DNA of 64,000 bases from Aliiroseovarius zhejiangensis (GTDB lineage: Bacteria > Pseudomonadota > Alphaproteobacteria > Rhodobacterales > Rhodobacteraceae): the NCBI RefSeq assembly GCF_014656375.1, contig NZ_BNCH01000002.1, positions 372,001-436,000 on the forward strand. The letters are read 5' to 3'. The number at the start of each line of letters is the position of its first letter. Position 1 is the first letter of the stretch. The notes beneath the pieces are model-generated. The model had not been told where the DNA came from. It was given only the letters and a program-made list of their open reading frames with translations, and made no database searches. The position numbers and the translations under genes are program-made. Positions 15,741 to 24,523 of the stretch are shown here, piece after piece.

Positions 15741-17018
15741 GTGGCGCGAACCAATCTTGTCACATTTGAAGGTTTGCAGGCCCCGATCGCCTTTCAGGAT
15801 GCCGTATCGCTTGAGCGACTGGCGCAGGACATTATCCCGTCCTGGCCAAGGGAAGCGGCACCCGGTGGCGCCCCGGACGCACCCTTTGCGCGCCTGTCGC
15901 CAGCTGGGAACGACAAATGGCAGGTCGATATCGCCGCCGATCCTGATGGCACGCGCATCTGGGATGATGTGGACGCGCTGTGCGACCTGATATCGGAAAT
16001 GGCCTGGCAACGACTGCGCGCTGCCCCGGAGCTTTTATGCCTGCACTGCGCTGCGGTCGCCTTTGGCCCGCGTCTGGTGGTGTTTCCCAACGCAAGACGG
16101 GCGGGCAAATCCACCCTGACCATGGCACTGGCACATTTGGGACTGACCGTGTTCACCGATGACTTCCTGCCGGTTGAGATCGAGGCCGAGGACGGTCGCC
16201 TGCTTGGAATCGCCAACGGAATAGCGCCCCGCCTGCGCTTGCCTTTGCCTGACGGGTTTTCCGAAGCCTTCCAGACCTGGGTCGCACGTGATCCCGGCCC
16301 GGCGAATGCGCGCTATAAATACATGACCGATGTGCCGATCGCCGAGGGCCAGCGCCGCCTTCCTATCGGGGCGGTTGTTGTGCTGGACCGGCAGGACAGC
16401 CCCACCGCACCCCGTCTGGTGTCCGCTTCACCTGCCGATGTGATGCAGGTGATGATCCGGCAGAATTTCTCGCGCGATCAGCACGCGGGGCGGATCCTGA
16501 CAGCGGTCGAGGCGGTGACGCAAACGGCGCCCCTGTTTCGCCTGGAATATTCCAGCGCCGAGGAAGCCGCAGACTGGCTTGCCCGGTCTGAGAAGCTGCG
16601 CGATCTGCCCGAAGCGCGGATCGCGCACGGGGTTTCGGATGAGCTCGTGCAGTCCTATGACCGGGACGCGGCTCCGGGACAGCCCTTCGATCCTTTGGCG
16701 ATCTATGCTCGGGCGCCCGGTCTGGTCGAAACCCAGGTCGAGGACACGTTCTTTCTGGCCGATGCCAATGGGCAGGCGATCCACCAACTGAACCAGGGGT
16801 CGCTGGCCATCTGGCGAATCCTGGACGAACCGGCCAGCCTGGACGAGGTGGTCGAGGTCATGTGCGCGGCCTTTCCGCAGATCGACCCGGACCAGATCCG
16901 GATTGATGCAACCCAGTGTTTGCAACTGTTTGCACAGGCACGGCTGATTGAAATGGCAGGGAATCGCATGGCAGCGTCCCAGATCGACCAGAACGCCCAA
17001 CACAGCGGGCGCGGATGA
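15741..17018 (+). CDS. HPr-kinase-like / PqqD-domain fusion protein
   Basis: This 425-residue protein joins two parts. Residues 80-320 resemble HPr kinase/phosphorylase: a P-loop-like segment FPNARRAGKSTLT (G122-K123-S124) and FTDDFLPVE, which resembles the conserved acidic motif after the P-loop in HprK. The first P-loop glycine is Asn (N117). Residues 330-420 form a PqqD-like domain (LVETQVEDTFFLADANGQAIHQLNQ, SLAIWRILDEPASLDEVVEVM). PqqD domains are recognition elements for RiPP precursor peptides, and HprK-like kinases phosphorylate the precursor in some lasso peptide clusters. The GTG at 15741 follows AGAAAGGA. Its end overlaps the next gene by four bases. Phosphorylation of the neighbouring Ser-rich proteins is inference. 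Confidence 0.72.
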   Translation: MARTNLVTFEGLQAPIAFQDAVSLERLAQDIIPSWPREAAPGGAPDAPFARLSPAGNDKWQVDIAADPDGTRIWDDVDALCDLISEMAWQRLRAAPELLCLHCAAVAFGPRLVVFPNARRAGKSTLTMALAHLGLTVFTDDFLPVEIEAEDGRLLGIANGIAPRLRLPLPDGFSEAFQTWVARDPGPANARYKYMTDVPIAEGQRRLPIGAVVVLDRQDSPTAPRLVSASPADVMQVMIRQNFSRDQHAGRILTAVEAVTQTAPLFRLEYSSAEEAADWLARSEKLRDLPEARIAHGVSDELVQSYDRDAAPGQPFDPLAIYARAPGLVETQVEDTFFLADANGQAIHQLNQGSLAIWRILDEPASLDEVVEVMCAAFPQIDPDQIRIDATQCLQLFAQARLIEMAGNRMAASQIDQNAQHSGRG

Positions 17019-17602
17019 CGCGCAAAGACCTCATATCCCGTCGTCAGGCGCTGGCCCGCATCGGGCTGGGGGCTGCGACGGCCTATGTGGCCCCGGCAGT
17101 GCTGGGGCTGAGCCAGGCGCGCGCCTCAACCGCGTCGCCCGCCAGCCGCGCCACACCCCCAAGCCCGGCCTCGGCCCCCAGCCGTGCGTCGCCGCCCAGC
17201 AAGGCCTCGCGCCCCACCGCGCCGACGGGACCATCGGGCAATGACGAACCCGGCGCGGGCAATGGCGGGGGCGGGGGCGGATCTGACGCCCCCTCATCCG
17301 TGTCCGGTCCGTCGGGAAGCCGTGACGATTGTCGGCTCTCCCGGTCGGGTGGGCAGATGACGATTTCTAGGCAGGAATACCGGCAGGCGCAGGCGGCAAT
17401 CCGGCAAGGTCAGGCACGGCCCCTGGGCGAGATCGTGCGGATCGCCCAACGCCGCTATCCTGGCCAGCCTGTGCGCGTCGGGTTTTCGACAAACCGGGGC
17501 GAGCCGCAGTACCACATCCAGATCGTCACCGGATCGGGCGAAGTGATCGCCGTAACGATTTCCGCGCGATCCGGCACCATACTCAAGGCGCGGAGATGCT
17601 GA
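17015..17602 (+). CDS. Exported Ser/Pro-rich protein with PepSY-like C-terminal domain
   Basis: The 195-residue protein has a Tat-like leader (S8-R9-R10-Q-A-L, hydrophobic to about residue 34, likely cleavage after ARA at residue 37). A low-complexity Ser/Pro/Gly region follows to about residue 107, including a poly-Gly run. The C-terminal 85 residues look like a PepSY domain (QEYRQAQAAIRQGQARPLGEI, RRYPGQPVRVGFSTNRGEPQYHIQIV, SGEVIAVTISARSGTILKAR). A cysteine stands before the domain and another is the last residue. PepSY proteins are often periplasmic modulators next to two-component systems. It overlaps the kinase-like gene by four bases, and the response regulator follows at once. Confidence 0.75.
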   Translation: MTRKDLISRRQALARIGLGAATAYVAPAVLGLSQARASTASPASRATPPSPASAPSRASPPSKASRPTAPTGPSGNDEPGAGNGGGGGGSDAPSSVSGPSGSRDDCRLSRSGGQMTISRQEYRQAQAAIRQGQARPLGEIVRIAQRRYPGQPVRVGFSTNRGEPQYHIQIVTGSGEVIAVTISARSGTILKARRC

Positions 17603-18268
17603 ATGAGGGTCTTGATCGTAGAAGACGAAGCAAAGATATCCGACCTGATTGCGGCGGTGCTGGAAAGCGAAGGGTTCATTGCCGAAGTGGCGCAGGATGG
17701 CAAGCAAGGCTGGTTTCTGGGCAGCACCGAATCCTATGTGGCGGCGATACTGGATATCGGCCTGCCCGAGTTGGACGGGCTGTCGGTGCTCAGGAACTGG
17801 CGGTCCGAAGGGGTCGACATGCCGGTGATCCTGCTGACAGCGCGCAGCAGCTGGAACGAACGCGTCGCGGGCATTGATGCGGGGGCCGACGACTATCTGG
17901 GCAAGCCGTTCCAGATGGAAGAGCTTGTCGCCCGCCTGCGCGCGCTTTTGCGGCGCAGCGGGGCGCAGAAATCCACCGTGCTGGAAACCGGGGATGTGCG
18001 GCTGGACATGAAACGCATGCAGGTCACGCGGGCAGGGCGACCGGTCAAGCTGACCCCGCTGGAATACCGCCTGCTGGCCTATGTCATGCACAATCCGGAC
18101 CGCGTGATCAGCCAGTCGGAACTGGCCGAAAGCATCTATTCCCGAGACCAGGAACCGGACAGCAACGCGCTTGAGGTGCTGGTGGGCCGGTTGCGGCGCA
18201 AGCTGGGCGAGGACATCATCCAAACCCGGCGTGGATTTGGATATGTGTTCACCAGGTCTGAGCCATGA
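17603..18268 (+). CDS. OmpR-type response regulator
   Basis: This 221-residue regulator has an N-terminal receiver domain (LIVEDE, phosphorylation site D51 in LDIGLPELDG, TAR in ILLTARSS, lysine in DDYLGKPF). A winged-helix DNA-binding domain follows (LTPLEYRLLAYVMHNPDRVISQSELAESIY, LRRKLGEDIIQTRRGFGYVF). It is closest to the QseB/PmrA/BasR type. Its ATG follows the preceding stop without a gap, and its end overlaps the sensor kinase by four bases. It probably controls the exported Ser/Pro-rich genes just upstream. Confidence 0.93.
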   Translation: MRVLIVEDEAKISDLIAAVLESEGFIAEVAQDGKQGWFLGSTESYVAAILDIGLPELDGLSVLRNWRSEGVDMPVILLTARSSWNERVAGIDAGADDYLGKPFQMEELVARLRALLRRSGAQKSTVLETGDVRLDMKRMQVTRAGRPVKLTPLEYRLLAYVMHNPDRVISQSELAESIYSRDQEPDSNALEVLVGRLRRKLGEDIIQTRRGFGYVFTRSEP

Positions 18269-19650
18269 CCTCGTCGCTCAGCCTTCGCCTGTTGCTTCTG
18301 GCCATGGTGTCCACAAGCGTGGCCCTTGTCTCGACCGCGCTGTTCCTGAACCTGCTGTTTCAGGAGTATTTCGAGGACCGGATCGCGCAGGAACTGGACA
18401 CCCACCTGTTCATGATCACGGGCCACCTTGGCATCGACGACACGGGCGCAGTGGCTTTGGCGCCGATAGCCGATCCACGCTTCGATCAGCCCTTGTCCGG
18501 CTATTACTGGCAGATCCAGATCAACGACGATCCACCGATGCTGTCGCCCTCGTTCTGGGCCGCGCCGCTCGACGTGCCGCGCCCGCAAGCCCAGGGTCAG
18601 GTGCAATATGACCGGGTCGAGGTCGATGCCGAAACCCCGCTGTCGCTGGCCAGTTGGCGATTGTCGATGGGCGATCCGACACATGCGCAGGACGTGTTCG
18701 TGATGGTGGCGATGGACCGCTCTGACATTGATCTGTCGGCGGCAGGATTTTTCCGCAGTTCCGCATTGTGGCTTGCGATCATGGGGGCGGTTCTGATCCT
18801 TGCGGCGTGGGTGCAGGTGCGGCTGGGGCTAAAGCCGCTTGAAAAGATCCGTGCCGAGGTCACCCAGATCATGACCTCGTCTAACTCCCGCCTGTCACAC
18901 GACTATCCGCGCGAGGTTCAGCCGCTTGCCCGCGAGGTCAACAACCTGCTGGATGCCAACGAGACCGCGTTGGAAAAGGCGCGCACCCATTCCGGCAATC
19001 TGGCGCACGGGTTGAAAACCCCTCTGACCATCCTGCAGAACGCCGCGCACACCCTGCGCGGAAACGGAGAGGCGCAGATTGCGACCCATATCGAGACCGA
19101 GCTTGAGAATATGCGCCACATTGTCGAGCGCGAGCTTGCCTCGGTGCGCAACAGCGCGACGGCGCGCCGGTACAGCCGCGTGAAACCGTCTGCCCAGCGG
19201 TTGGTGAATGTTCTGAAACAACAACCCAACGCCGCGCATATCACCTGGGAGCTCGACCTGGTGGACGACGTTCTGGCGCCGTTCGACCCGCACGACCTGA
19301 CCGAGTTGCTGGGCAACCTGATGGACAATGCAATGAAGTGGACGCGGGATCACATCCGCGTGTCCGCAACGCATGACGGGGATCGGGACGTGCTGCGCAT
19401 CGACGACAACGGTCCGGGAATTTCAGAAAGCCTTCGGGGGCTGGTGCTGGAGCGCGGAAAGCAATTGTCAGACGATCAGACCCGCGCCGCCACGGAGGCT
19501 GACGCGCAAGCAGGGTCAGAGCTGGGGGCCGGGCTTGGCTTGACGATCGTTCACGACATGGCAAAGACGGCCGGATGCACGCTGGACCTGTCACGAAGCC
19601 CATTTGGCGGGTTGTCGGTCGGGCTGAGTTGGCCCCGTTTCAGCCCCTGA
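18265..19650 (+). CDS. Sensor histidine kinase partner
   Basis: The 461-residue membrane kinase has an N-terminal transmembrane helix (LRLLLLAMVSTSVALVSTALFLNLLF), a periplasmic sensor of about 140 residues and a second transmembrane helix near residues 168-185. The HisKA domain has its histidine at H248 (NLAHGLKTPLT). The ATPase domain has an N box at ELLGNLMDNAMKW, the G1 box DDNGPGIS and G2 GAGLGLTIVHDM. The layout resembles PhoQ/QseC-type kinases. The PepSY protein just upstream is a plausible periplasmic partner, but that is inference. Confidence 0.93.
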   Translation: MTSSLSLRLLLLAMVSTSVALVSTALFLNLLFQEYFEDRIAQELDTHLFMITGHLGIDDTGAVALAPIADPRFDQPLSGYYWQIQINDDPPMLSPSFWAAPLDVPRPQAQGQVQYDRVEVDAETPLSLASWRLSMGDPTHAQDVFVMVAMDRSDIDLSAAGFFRSSALWLAIMGAVLILAAWVQVRLGLKPLEKIRAEVTQIMTSSNSRLSHDYPREVQPLAREVNNLLDANETALEKARTHSGNLAHGLKTPLTILQNAAHTLRGNGEAQIATHIETELENMRHIVERELASVRNSATARRYSRVKPSAQRLVNVLKQQPNAAHITWELDLVDDVLAPFDPHDLTELLGNLMDNAMKWTRDHIRVSATHDGDRDVLRIDDNGPGISESLRGLVLERGKQLSDDQTRAATEADAQAGSELGAGLGLTIVHDMAKTAGCTLDLSRSPFGGLSVGLSWPRFSP

Positions 19651-19950
19651 ACGGCCTGTGATCCTTGGTTGCTCTGCGACCAGACATCTGGCACGGCGGA
19701 TCGGGTGTGTGTAACCATACGGTTGCGCATTGTCAGCCCTTGGGTATTGCCAATGCAGGGGCGAAACCATGCAGGTTTAGACATTGGGTTGATTGTCAAT
19801 GGTTTGAGTGCAAGACTGGCGCCGACAGACGGGTCGTCTGCCCGGCATTCGCGCCGGCAACAGATGCGGCCGGTTTGCATTGTCGTGACGCGACCGTCAC
19901 GGCACCCGGCAACAAGCGGCGTTCCATCGCCGTCGGATACAGGAGGGACA
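19651..19950. other. 300-base intergenic region with no gene seen
   Basis: It lies between the sensor kinase stop and uspA. I find no convincing coding frame; the frames open here have no ribosome-binding site. The last bases carry the strong Shine-Dalgarno AGGAGGG of the UspA gene. No clear terminator or promoter could be picked out by eye. Confidence 0.6.
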
Positions 19951-20367
19951 ATGTTCAAGAAAATCTTATCACCGGTCGATCTTGCCCATGTCGACAAACT
20001 TAACAAGGCGCTGGCCGTCACGGGCGAATTGGCCCGGACCTACGGGGCCGAGGTCTGCTTTGTCGGTGTCACAGGGTCCACGCCCAGCGAACTGGCCCGC
20101 ACTCCAGAAGAGTATCGCAAGCAACTTGAGAGTTTTGCCGCTGAACAGCGCACGACTCTGGGGGTGCCGACATCAAGCCACGCGATCGTCAGCCACGATC
20201 CGGCGGTGCAAATGAACCAGGAGCTTGAGGACGCGGTGACCGAAATCGGGGCCGATTTGGTCGTTATGGCGACACACCCCCCCGGCGTGAGCGACTATTT
20301 TTGGTCTGGTCACGGGGCACATCTGGCCGCGCACAGCGCAGCCTCGGTCATGCTGATCCGTGGCTGA
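19951..20367 (+). CDS. Universal stress protein (UspA family)
   Basis: The 138-residue protein has the Usp alpha/beta fold: strand MFKKILSPVDLAH at the start, DLVVMATHPPG, then a C-terminal HSAASVMLIRG strand. The usual ATP-binding G-2x-G-9x-G(S/T) motif is not complete, so nucleotide binding is uncertain. The ATG at 19951 has a perfect AGGAGGG upstream. A BCCT transporter begins 44 bases after the stop, in the same direction; Usp proteins are known to sit beside transporters and modulate them. Confidence 0.88.
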   Translation: MFKKILSPVDLAHVDKLNKALAVTGELARTYGAEVCFVGVTGSTPSELARTPEEYRKQLESFAAEQRTTLGVPTSSHAIVSHDPAVQMNQELEDAVTEIGADLVVMATHPPGVSDYFWSGHGAHLAAHSAASVMLIRG

Positions 20368-20411
20368 TCGCGCGCATTCCACGCGCACACAAAAAACAGA
20401 AAGGACGCCGT

Positions 20412-22079
20412 ATGGTCGACCAATCACCCGACACGGAGGAGCTTGAGGGCATTCCCAGCCCGGATGGCACCACCCAACTTATTGAAACTGAATATGAAAT
20501 AGGAGAGGACAACGTCGAAGGCAGTCTTGGCCCCTTCGGCTTTGACATTCACAACCCAGTCTTTCTGATCTCGGGTCTTTCGATCGTCGCCTTCGTGTTC
20601 TACACGCTGGCGCTGCCCGAGCAATCAAACGCGCTGTTCAGCTGGCTGTTCGGCGCCGTGACCAAGGGCTTTGACTGGTTCTTTCTTGGCGCTGCCAACA
20701 TCTTTGTCCTGTTCTGCCTTGTGCTGATCGTCACCCCGTGGGGCAATGTGCGTCTTGGCGGGACCGAGGCGACACCCGATTACAGCTATATCGGGTGGTT
20801 CGCGATGCTGTTTGCCGCGGGCATGGGCATCGGGCTGATGTTTTATGGCGTGTCCGAACCGATGAGCCACTTCTCGTCCTCATTGGGCGGCACCGCGGCA
20901 GAGGATGGCGTGCGCACCGACTGGGCCCCGCTTGGGGCCGCTGCCGGAGATACGGATGCAGCCGTACGCCTTGGTATGGCCGCGACGATCTTCCATTGGG
21001 GTCTGCACCCCTGGGCGATCTATGCCATCGTGGCGCTGTCGCTGGCCTTGTTTTCCTATAACAAGGGTCTGCCGCTGACGATCCGTTCGGCCTTCTATCC
21101 GATATTTGGCGATGCGGTCTGGGGCTGGGTCGGTCACATCATCGACACGCTGGCGGTGTTTGCCACGCTCTTTGGTTTGGCGACCTCGCTGGGCTTTGGG
21201 GCCACGCAGGCGAATGCGGGTCTGAACGAGCTGTTTGGGTTGCCGGTCGGATCAACAACCGAGGTGGTTCTGATCTCGGTCATCACCGCGATTGCGCTGG
21301 TCTCGGTGCTGCGCGGTCTTGATGGCGGCGTGAAGGTGCTGTCGGAAATCAACATGGGTCTTGCTTTCCTGCTGCTCTTGTTCGTGTTGTTGGTCGGCCC
21401 TACGGTCTATCTGGTGAAGCTGTTCTTCAGCTCGCTGGGGGCATATCTGCAATACCTGCCGGCGCTGTCCAATCCGGTCGGACGTGAAGACGTGAACTTC
21501 ATGCAGGGCTGGACCTCGTTCTATTGGGCGTGGTGGATCAGCTGGTCCCCCTTCGTGGGCATGTTCATCGCCCGCGTCAGCCGGGGCCGGACGGTGCGCG
21601 AGTTCATCATCTGCGTTCTTCTGATCCCGTCGATGGTCTGTGTGTTGTGGATGACCGTTTTTGGCGGCACGGCGCTGCATCAGGTCATCAATGACGGCTA
21701 TACACTGGCGCAGGAAGCGGCGCTGGAACTGAAACTGTTCAAGATGCTGGACGTGATGCCGCTGGCCGGGATCACATCGCTGGTCGGGATCATGCTGGTG
21801 GTCGTGTTCTTCGTCACCTCGTCGGACTCCGGTTCGCTGGTGATCGACACGATCACGGCAGGGGGCAAGATCGACGCCCCGGTGCCGCAGCGCGCCTTCT
21901 GGTGCATCTTTGAAGGGGCGGTGGCCATCGTGCTTCTGCTCAGCGCAGGCGGGTTGCAATCATTGCAATCCATGGTGATTTCCACCGGGTTGCCGTTCAC
22001 GGTGGTGCTGCTTTTGATGTGCGTCGCCATCGGCAAGGGGCTGTCGTCCGAGCGGCGTTCAGTCAAAGACGCCGCATAA
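20412..22079 (+). CDS. BCCT-family betaine/carnitine/choline transporter
   Basis: This 555-residue protein has about twelve transmembrane segments and the BCCT signatures: GMGIGLMFYGVSEPMSHF, IFHWGLHPWAIYAIVALSLALF and the Trp-rich WAWWISWSPFVGMFIARVSRG. It imports a quaternary ammonium compound with Na+ or H+. The N-terminal 45 residues are acidic and cytoplasmic. Which substrate it takes cannot be decided; the carnitine module at 52-60 kb makes carnitine or betaine reasonable. A stem-loop follows the stop. Confidence 0.92.
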   Translation: MVDQSPDTEELEGIPSPDGTTQLIETEYEIGEDNVEGSLGPFGFDIHNPVFLISGLSIVAFVFYTLALPEQSNALFSWLFGAVTKGFDWFFLGAANIFVLFCLVLIVTPWGNVRLGGTEATPDYSYIGWFAMLFAAGMGIGLMFYGVSEPMSHFSSSLGGTAAEDGVRTDWAPLGAAAGDTDAAVRLGMAATIFHWGLHPWAIYAIVALSLALFSYNKGLPLTIRSAFYPIFGDAVWGWVGHIIDTLAVFATLFGLATSLGFGATQANAGLNELFGLPVGSTTEVVLISVITAIALVSVLRGLDGGVKVLSEINMGLAFLLLLFVLLVGPTVYLVKLFFSSLGAYLQYLPALSNPVGREDVNFMQGWTSFYWAWWISWSPFVGMFIARVSRGRTVREFIICVLLIPSMVCVLWMTVFGGTALHQVINDGYTLAQEAALELKLFKMLDVMPLAGITSLVGIMLVVVFFVTSSDSGSLVIDTITAGGKIDAPVPQRAFWCIFEGAVAIVLLLSAGGLQSLQSMVISTGLPFTVVLLLMCVAIGKGLSSERRSVKDAA

Positions 22080-22089
22080 GGCACCTATG

Positions 22090-22116
22090 TGGACCGCCCT
22101 GCATCGGGGCGGTCCA
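22090..22116. terminator. Stem-loop between convergent BCCT and dimethylargininase genes
   Basis: A perfect ten-base-pair stem TGGACCGCCC/GGGCGGTCCA with a seven-base loop sits between two convergent stop codons. It lacks a long T run on either strand, but its place fits a shared bidirectional transcription end. Confidence 0.6.
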
Positions 22117-22133
22117 TATCCGTCCCCGCCACC

Positions 22134-22916
22134 TCAGAACCTGAGCGACAGGCAGGACATGCCGCCATCCAGTTTGGCGCATTCCGAATTGTTGATTTCC
22201 ACAACCTCGAACCCGGCTTTGTCCAGCATCTCAGCCGTGCGGGGAAAGCCCGCGGGCATCAGCACAAACTGGTTGAAGCGGATGCTGTTGGCCGCGGCCT
22301 CTTCCCCGTCCGCCACATGCAGAACACGGTAGCCGTCAAAGCAGCCCGACGCATCCAGCCGCTGGGTGGCCAGGATGGTGTCCCCATCCAGCAGCGAACA
22401 ATCGGTCTTGAAATGCAAAACGCCCGGCGGGGTAAAAACCTCGCGCAGGTTGTGCCCCCAATCGCTGACGATCCGGGTCAGTTCGGCAACGCCAGCCGCA
22501 TCGGTCCGGTCGGAGCGTCCGACAAGGATTTCGCGCCCCGTGACCAGAATGTCGCCCCCTTCAATATGACCCGGTCCGACAATTTCCCGCACGTCGTCAT
22601 AAAAGTCGCGCAGGGCAGGGGCCATATGCGCCACTTCCCCCATGCGGCTGGGGGCTCCCGGTCGCATCAGAACCGCGCCCCGGGGCAGACACAGTGCTGT
22701 GTCTTCGACGAAGACCGCGTCGGGAAAGTCCTCCAGCGGGGGCAGTTCGACCACCTCGGCCCCGGTCTTTTTCAAGGTCGCGACATAATGCGCGTGATCC
22801 CTCAGCATCTGGTCAAGGTCCGGCGTGCCGGTGTCTTCGGCGCGCAACCCGTCGGTGATGCTGGCCGAGGGGCGGCGGGTGATGGCGCGGGTGAACTCAT
22901 AGGTCGGGTCGGTCAT
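22134..22916 (-). CDS. Dimethylargininase (DDAH)
   Basis: The 260-residue protein is of the pentein fold and the DDAH type, which converts N-omega-methylated arginines to citrulline and methylamines. The likely catalytic set is visible: E119 in GHIEGGD, H168 in HFKT, and C255 in GGMSCLSL at the C-terminus. The segment FPDAVFVEDTAL is typical of the family. It is last of a minus-strand run after aruI (14-base gap), aruH and a TetR regulator, so it belongs to the arginine module. An alternative is a related guanidino-modifying pentein hydrolase. Confidence 0.88.
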   Translation of the reverse strand: MTDPTYEFTRAITRRPSASITDGLRAEDTGTPDLDQMLRDHAHYVATLKKTGAEVVELPPLEDFPDAVFVEDTALCLPRGAVLMRPGAPSRMGEVAHMAPALRDFYDDVREIVGPGHIEGGDILVTGREILVGRSDRTDAAGVAELTRIVSDWGHNLREVFTPPGVLHFKTDCSLLDGDTILATQRLDASGCFDGYRVLHVADGEEAAANSIRFNQFVLMPAGFPRTAEMLDKAGFEVVEINNSECAKLDGGMSCLSLRF

Positions 22917-22930
22917 CGGGGCCTCGATTT

Positions 22931-24523
22931 CTAATTGGAATGCGCAAGATTGGGGGCGCGGATGTCGATCAGGGTCGGGCCGGATACAGCACGTGCCGCG
23001 CCGAGTGCTGCGGCAATCCCATCCGCCTCGCAGCGCCAGAACGGGATCCCGCAGGACCGGGCCACATGCTCGAAATCGGGTGGCGTCGGGTCGCAGCCCA
23101 CGACGGCCACCCCCGCCGCCTGCATCGAGGTCGCGATTTCCTGATAGCCATGATTGTTCCAGATCACGAAGGTGATCGGCAGGTTTTCATCCACGGCACA
23201 CATCAGTTCGGGCAGGCTGAACTGCGCTCCTCCATCGCCGGTCAGGCAGATCACCGGCGCGCTCGGGTCCGCAATCGCTGCGCCAATCGCCGCCGGAATG
23301 CCGTATCCCAGCGCCCCGAACCCGGTTGCGGCATTGAACCAGCCGCCGGGCCGGTCGTGGTCGTAATAGAGGTTTCCGGCATAGATCGGCTGCGCAGAAT
23401 CCCCGACGATGATGGCATTGGAAACGGTGTCTCGGACCACGTTCAGAACACGGGTCAGCGCCTGCATCTCGGGGCCGATCTCGTCATAGGCGGCGCGTCG
23501 GGTTTCTTCGGCACGCTGGGCCCCGTTCCGGATTGCGTCCAGATCGGTTACGTGGTCGCCCAGCGTCGTCAGCACCTGCGTAGCATCGCCAAGGATCGGA
23601 ACCTCGGCGGAGTGGCGGGCCAGTTGATCGGGGCACAGATCGATGCGGATCAGGTTTTTCAGCACCGGCATCTTTCCGGTGGCATACATATCGTAATCCG
23701 TCGGCCCAAGCTCGGTCCCGACCGCCAGCACCACGTCAGCCGCGCCGATCAGGTCGCGCACCGCCGGAAGGCTGGGGCTGGCCGGGACACCCAGCGGGTG
23801 GGCATACATGACACCACGCGCATTTACGGTCTGCACGACAGGTGCATCCAGCCGTTCGGCCAGCTCGCGCAACGCGAGGGCCGCCGCGCGCGCGCCACCG
23901 CCTGCCAGAATGACGGGCGTGCGTGCCTTGGCCAGCAGATCCACCGCGCGAGCGATTTTGGCTGTATCCAACTCGCGATCAAGTAGGGGGGCAGGGGGCG
24001 GCACATCCTGCGTCACCTGTTGTCCCGCCACATCCAGCGGAATGTCGATATGGGCTGGGCCGGGTCGTCCGGCCTGCATGGCGGCGAATGCGGCATCTAG
24101 TGCGGGCGCAAGGCTGTCAGGGCTGCTCACCCGTTCCGACACCAGGGCGACGCGGCGCGCCAATGCCTGCTGGTCGGGCAATTCGTGCAAATGACCCAGA
24201 CCCTTGCCAAGATCGGGCAGGGCGTTCATACCCGACACCACCAGCATCGGCACGCTGTCCGCGCGGGCCTGGCCCATTGCGGTCAGCGTGTTGGTCAGGC
24301 CCGGCCCGGTGATCACGAAGGCCACGCCGGGCTTGCCGGACACCCGCGCATAGCCATCGGCCATAAACCCGGCGCCCTGTTCATGCCGGGGCGTGACATG
24401 GCGGATCGACGATGCCGCCAGCCCGCGATACAGCTCGATCGTGTGGACGCCGGGAATGCCGAACACGCAGGTCACATCGCGGTTTTCCAATTCAGCAACA
24501 AGGGCTTGTCCGGCGGTCTTCAT
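22931..24523 (-). CDS. aruI: Thiamine-diphosphate decarboxylase, probably 5-guanidino-2-oxopentanoate decarboxylase
   Basis: This 530-residue enzyme has the acetolactate-synthase-like ThDP fold. The N-terminal Pyr domain carries the catalytic E48 (RHEQGAGF). The C-terminal PP domain carries GDGGAQFSLPELM...NN, the Mg/ThDP motif. The sequence looks more like AruI, which decarboxylates 2-ketoarginine, than a true acetolactate synthase, and no small subunit gene is nearby. Its ATG overlaps the stop of aruH by four bases. With AruH it forms the arginine transaminase route, leading to 4-guanidinobutyraldehyde. The later dehydrogenase and guanidinobutyrase are not in the window. Confidence 0.82.
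   Translation of the reverse strand: MKTAGQALVAELENRDVTCVFGIPGVHTIELYRGLAASSIRHVTPRHEQGAGFMADGYARVSGKPGVAFVITGPGLTNTLTAMGQARADSVPMLVVSGMNALPDLGKGLGHLHELPDQQALARRVALVSERVSSPDSLAPALDAAFAAMQAGRPGPAHIDIPLDVAGQQVTQDVPPPAPLLDRELDTAKIARAVDLLAKARTPVILAGGGARAAALALRELAERLDAPVVQTVNARGVMYAHPLGVPASPSLPAVRDLIGAADVVLAVGTELGPTDYDMYATGKMPVLKNLIRIDLCPDQLARHSAEVPILGDATQVLTTLGDHVTDLDAIRNGAQRAEETRRAAYDEIGPEMQALTRVLNVVRDTVSNAIIVGDSAQPIYAGNLYYDHDRPGGWFNAATGFGALGYGIPAAIGAAIADPSAPVICLTGDGGAQFSLPELMCAVDENLPITFVIWNNHGYQEIATSMQAAGVAVVGCDPTPPDFEHVARSCGIPFWRCEADGIAAALGAARAVSGPTLIDIRAPNLAHSN

Noticed and set aside
15226-17602. Lasso peptide gene cluster
   Set aside because: A kinase-like protein and a PqqD domain are present, but no asparagine synthase-like cyclase, transglutaminase-like protease or core peptide pattern was seen.
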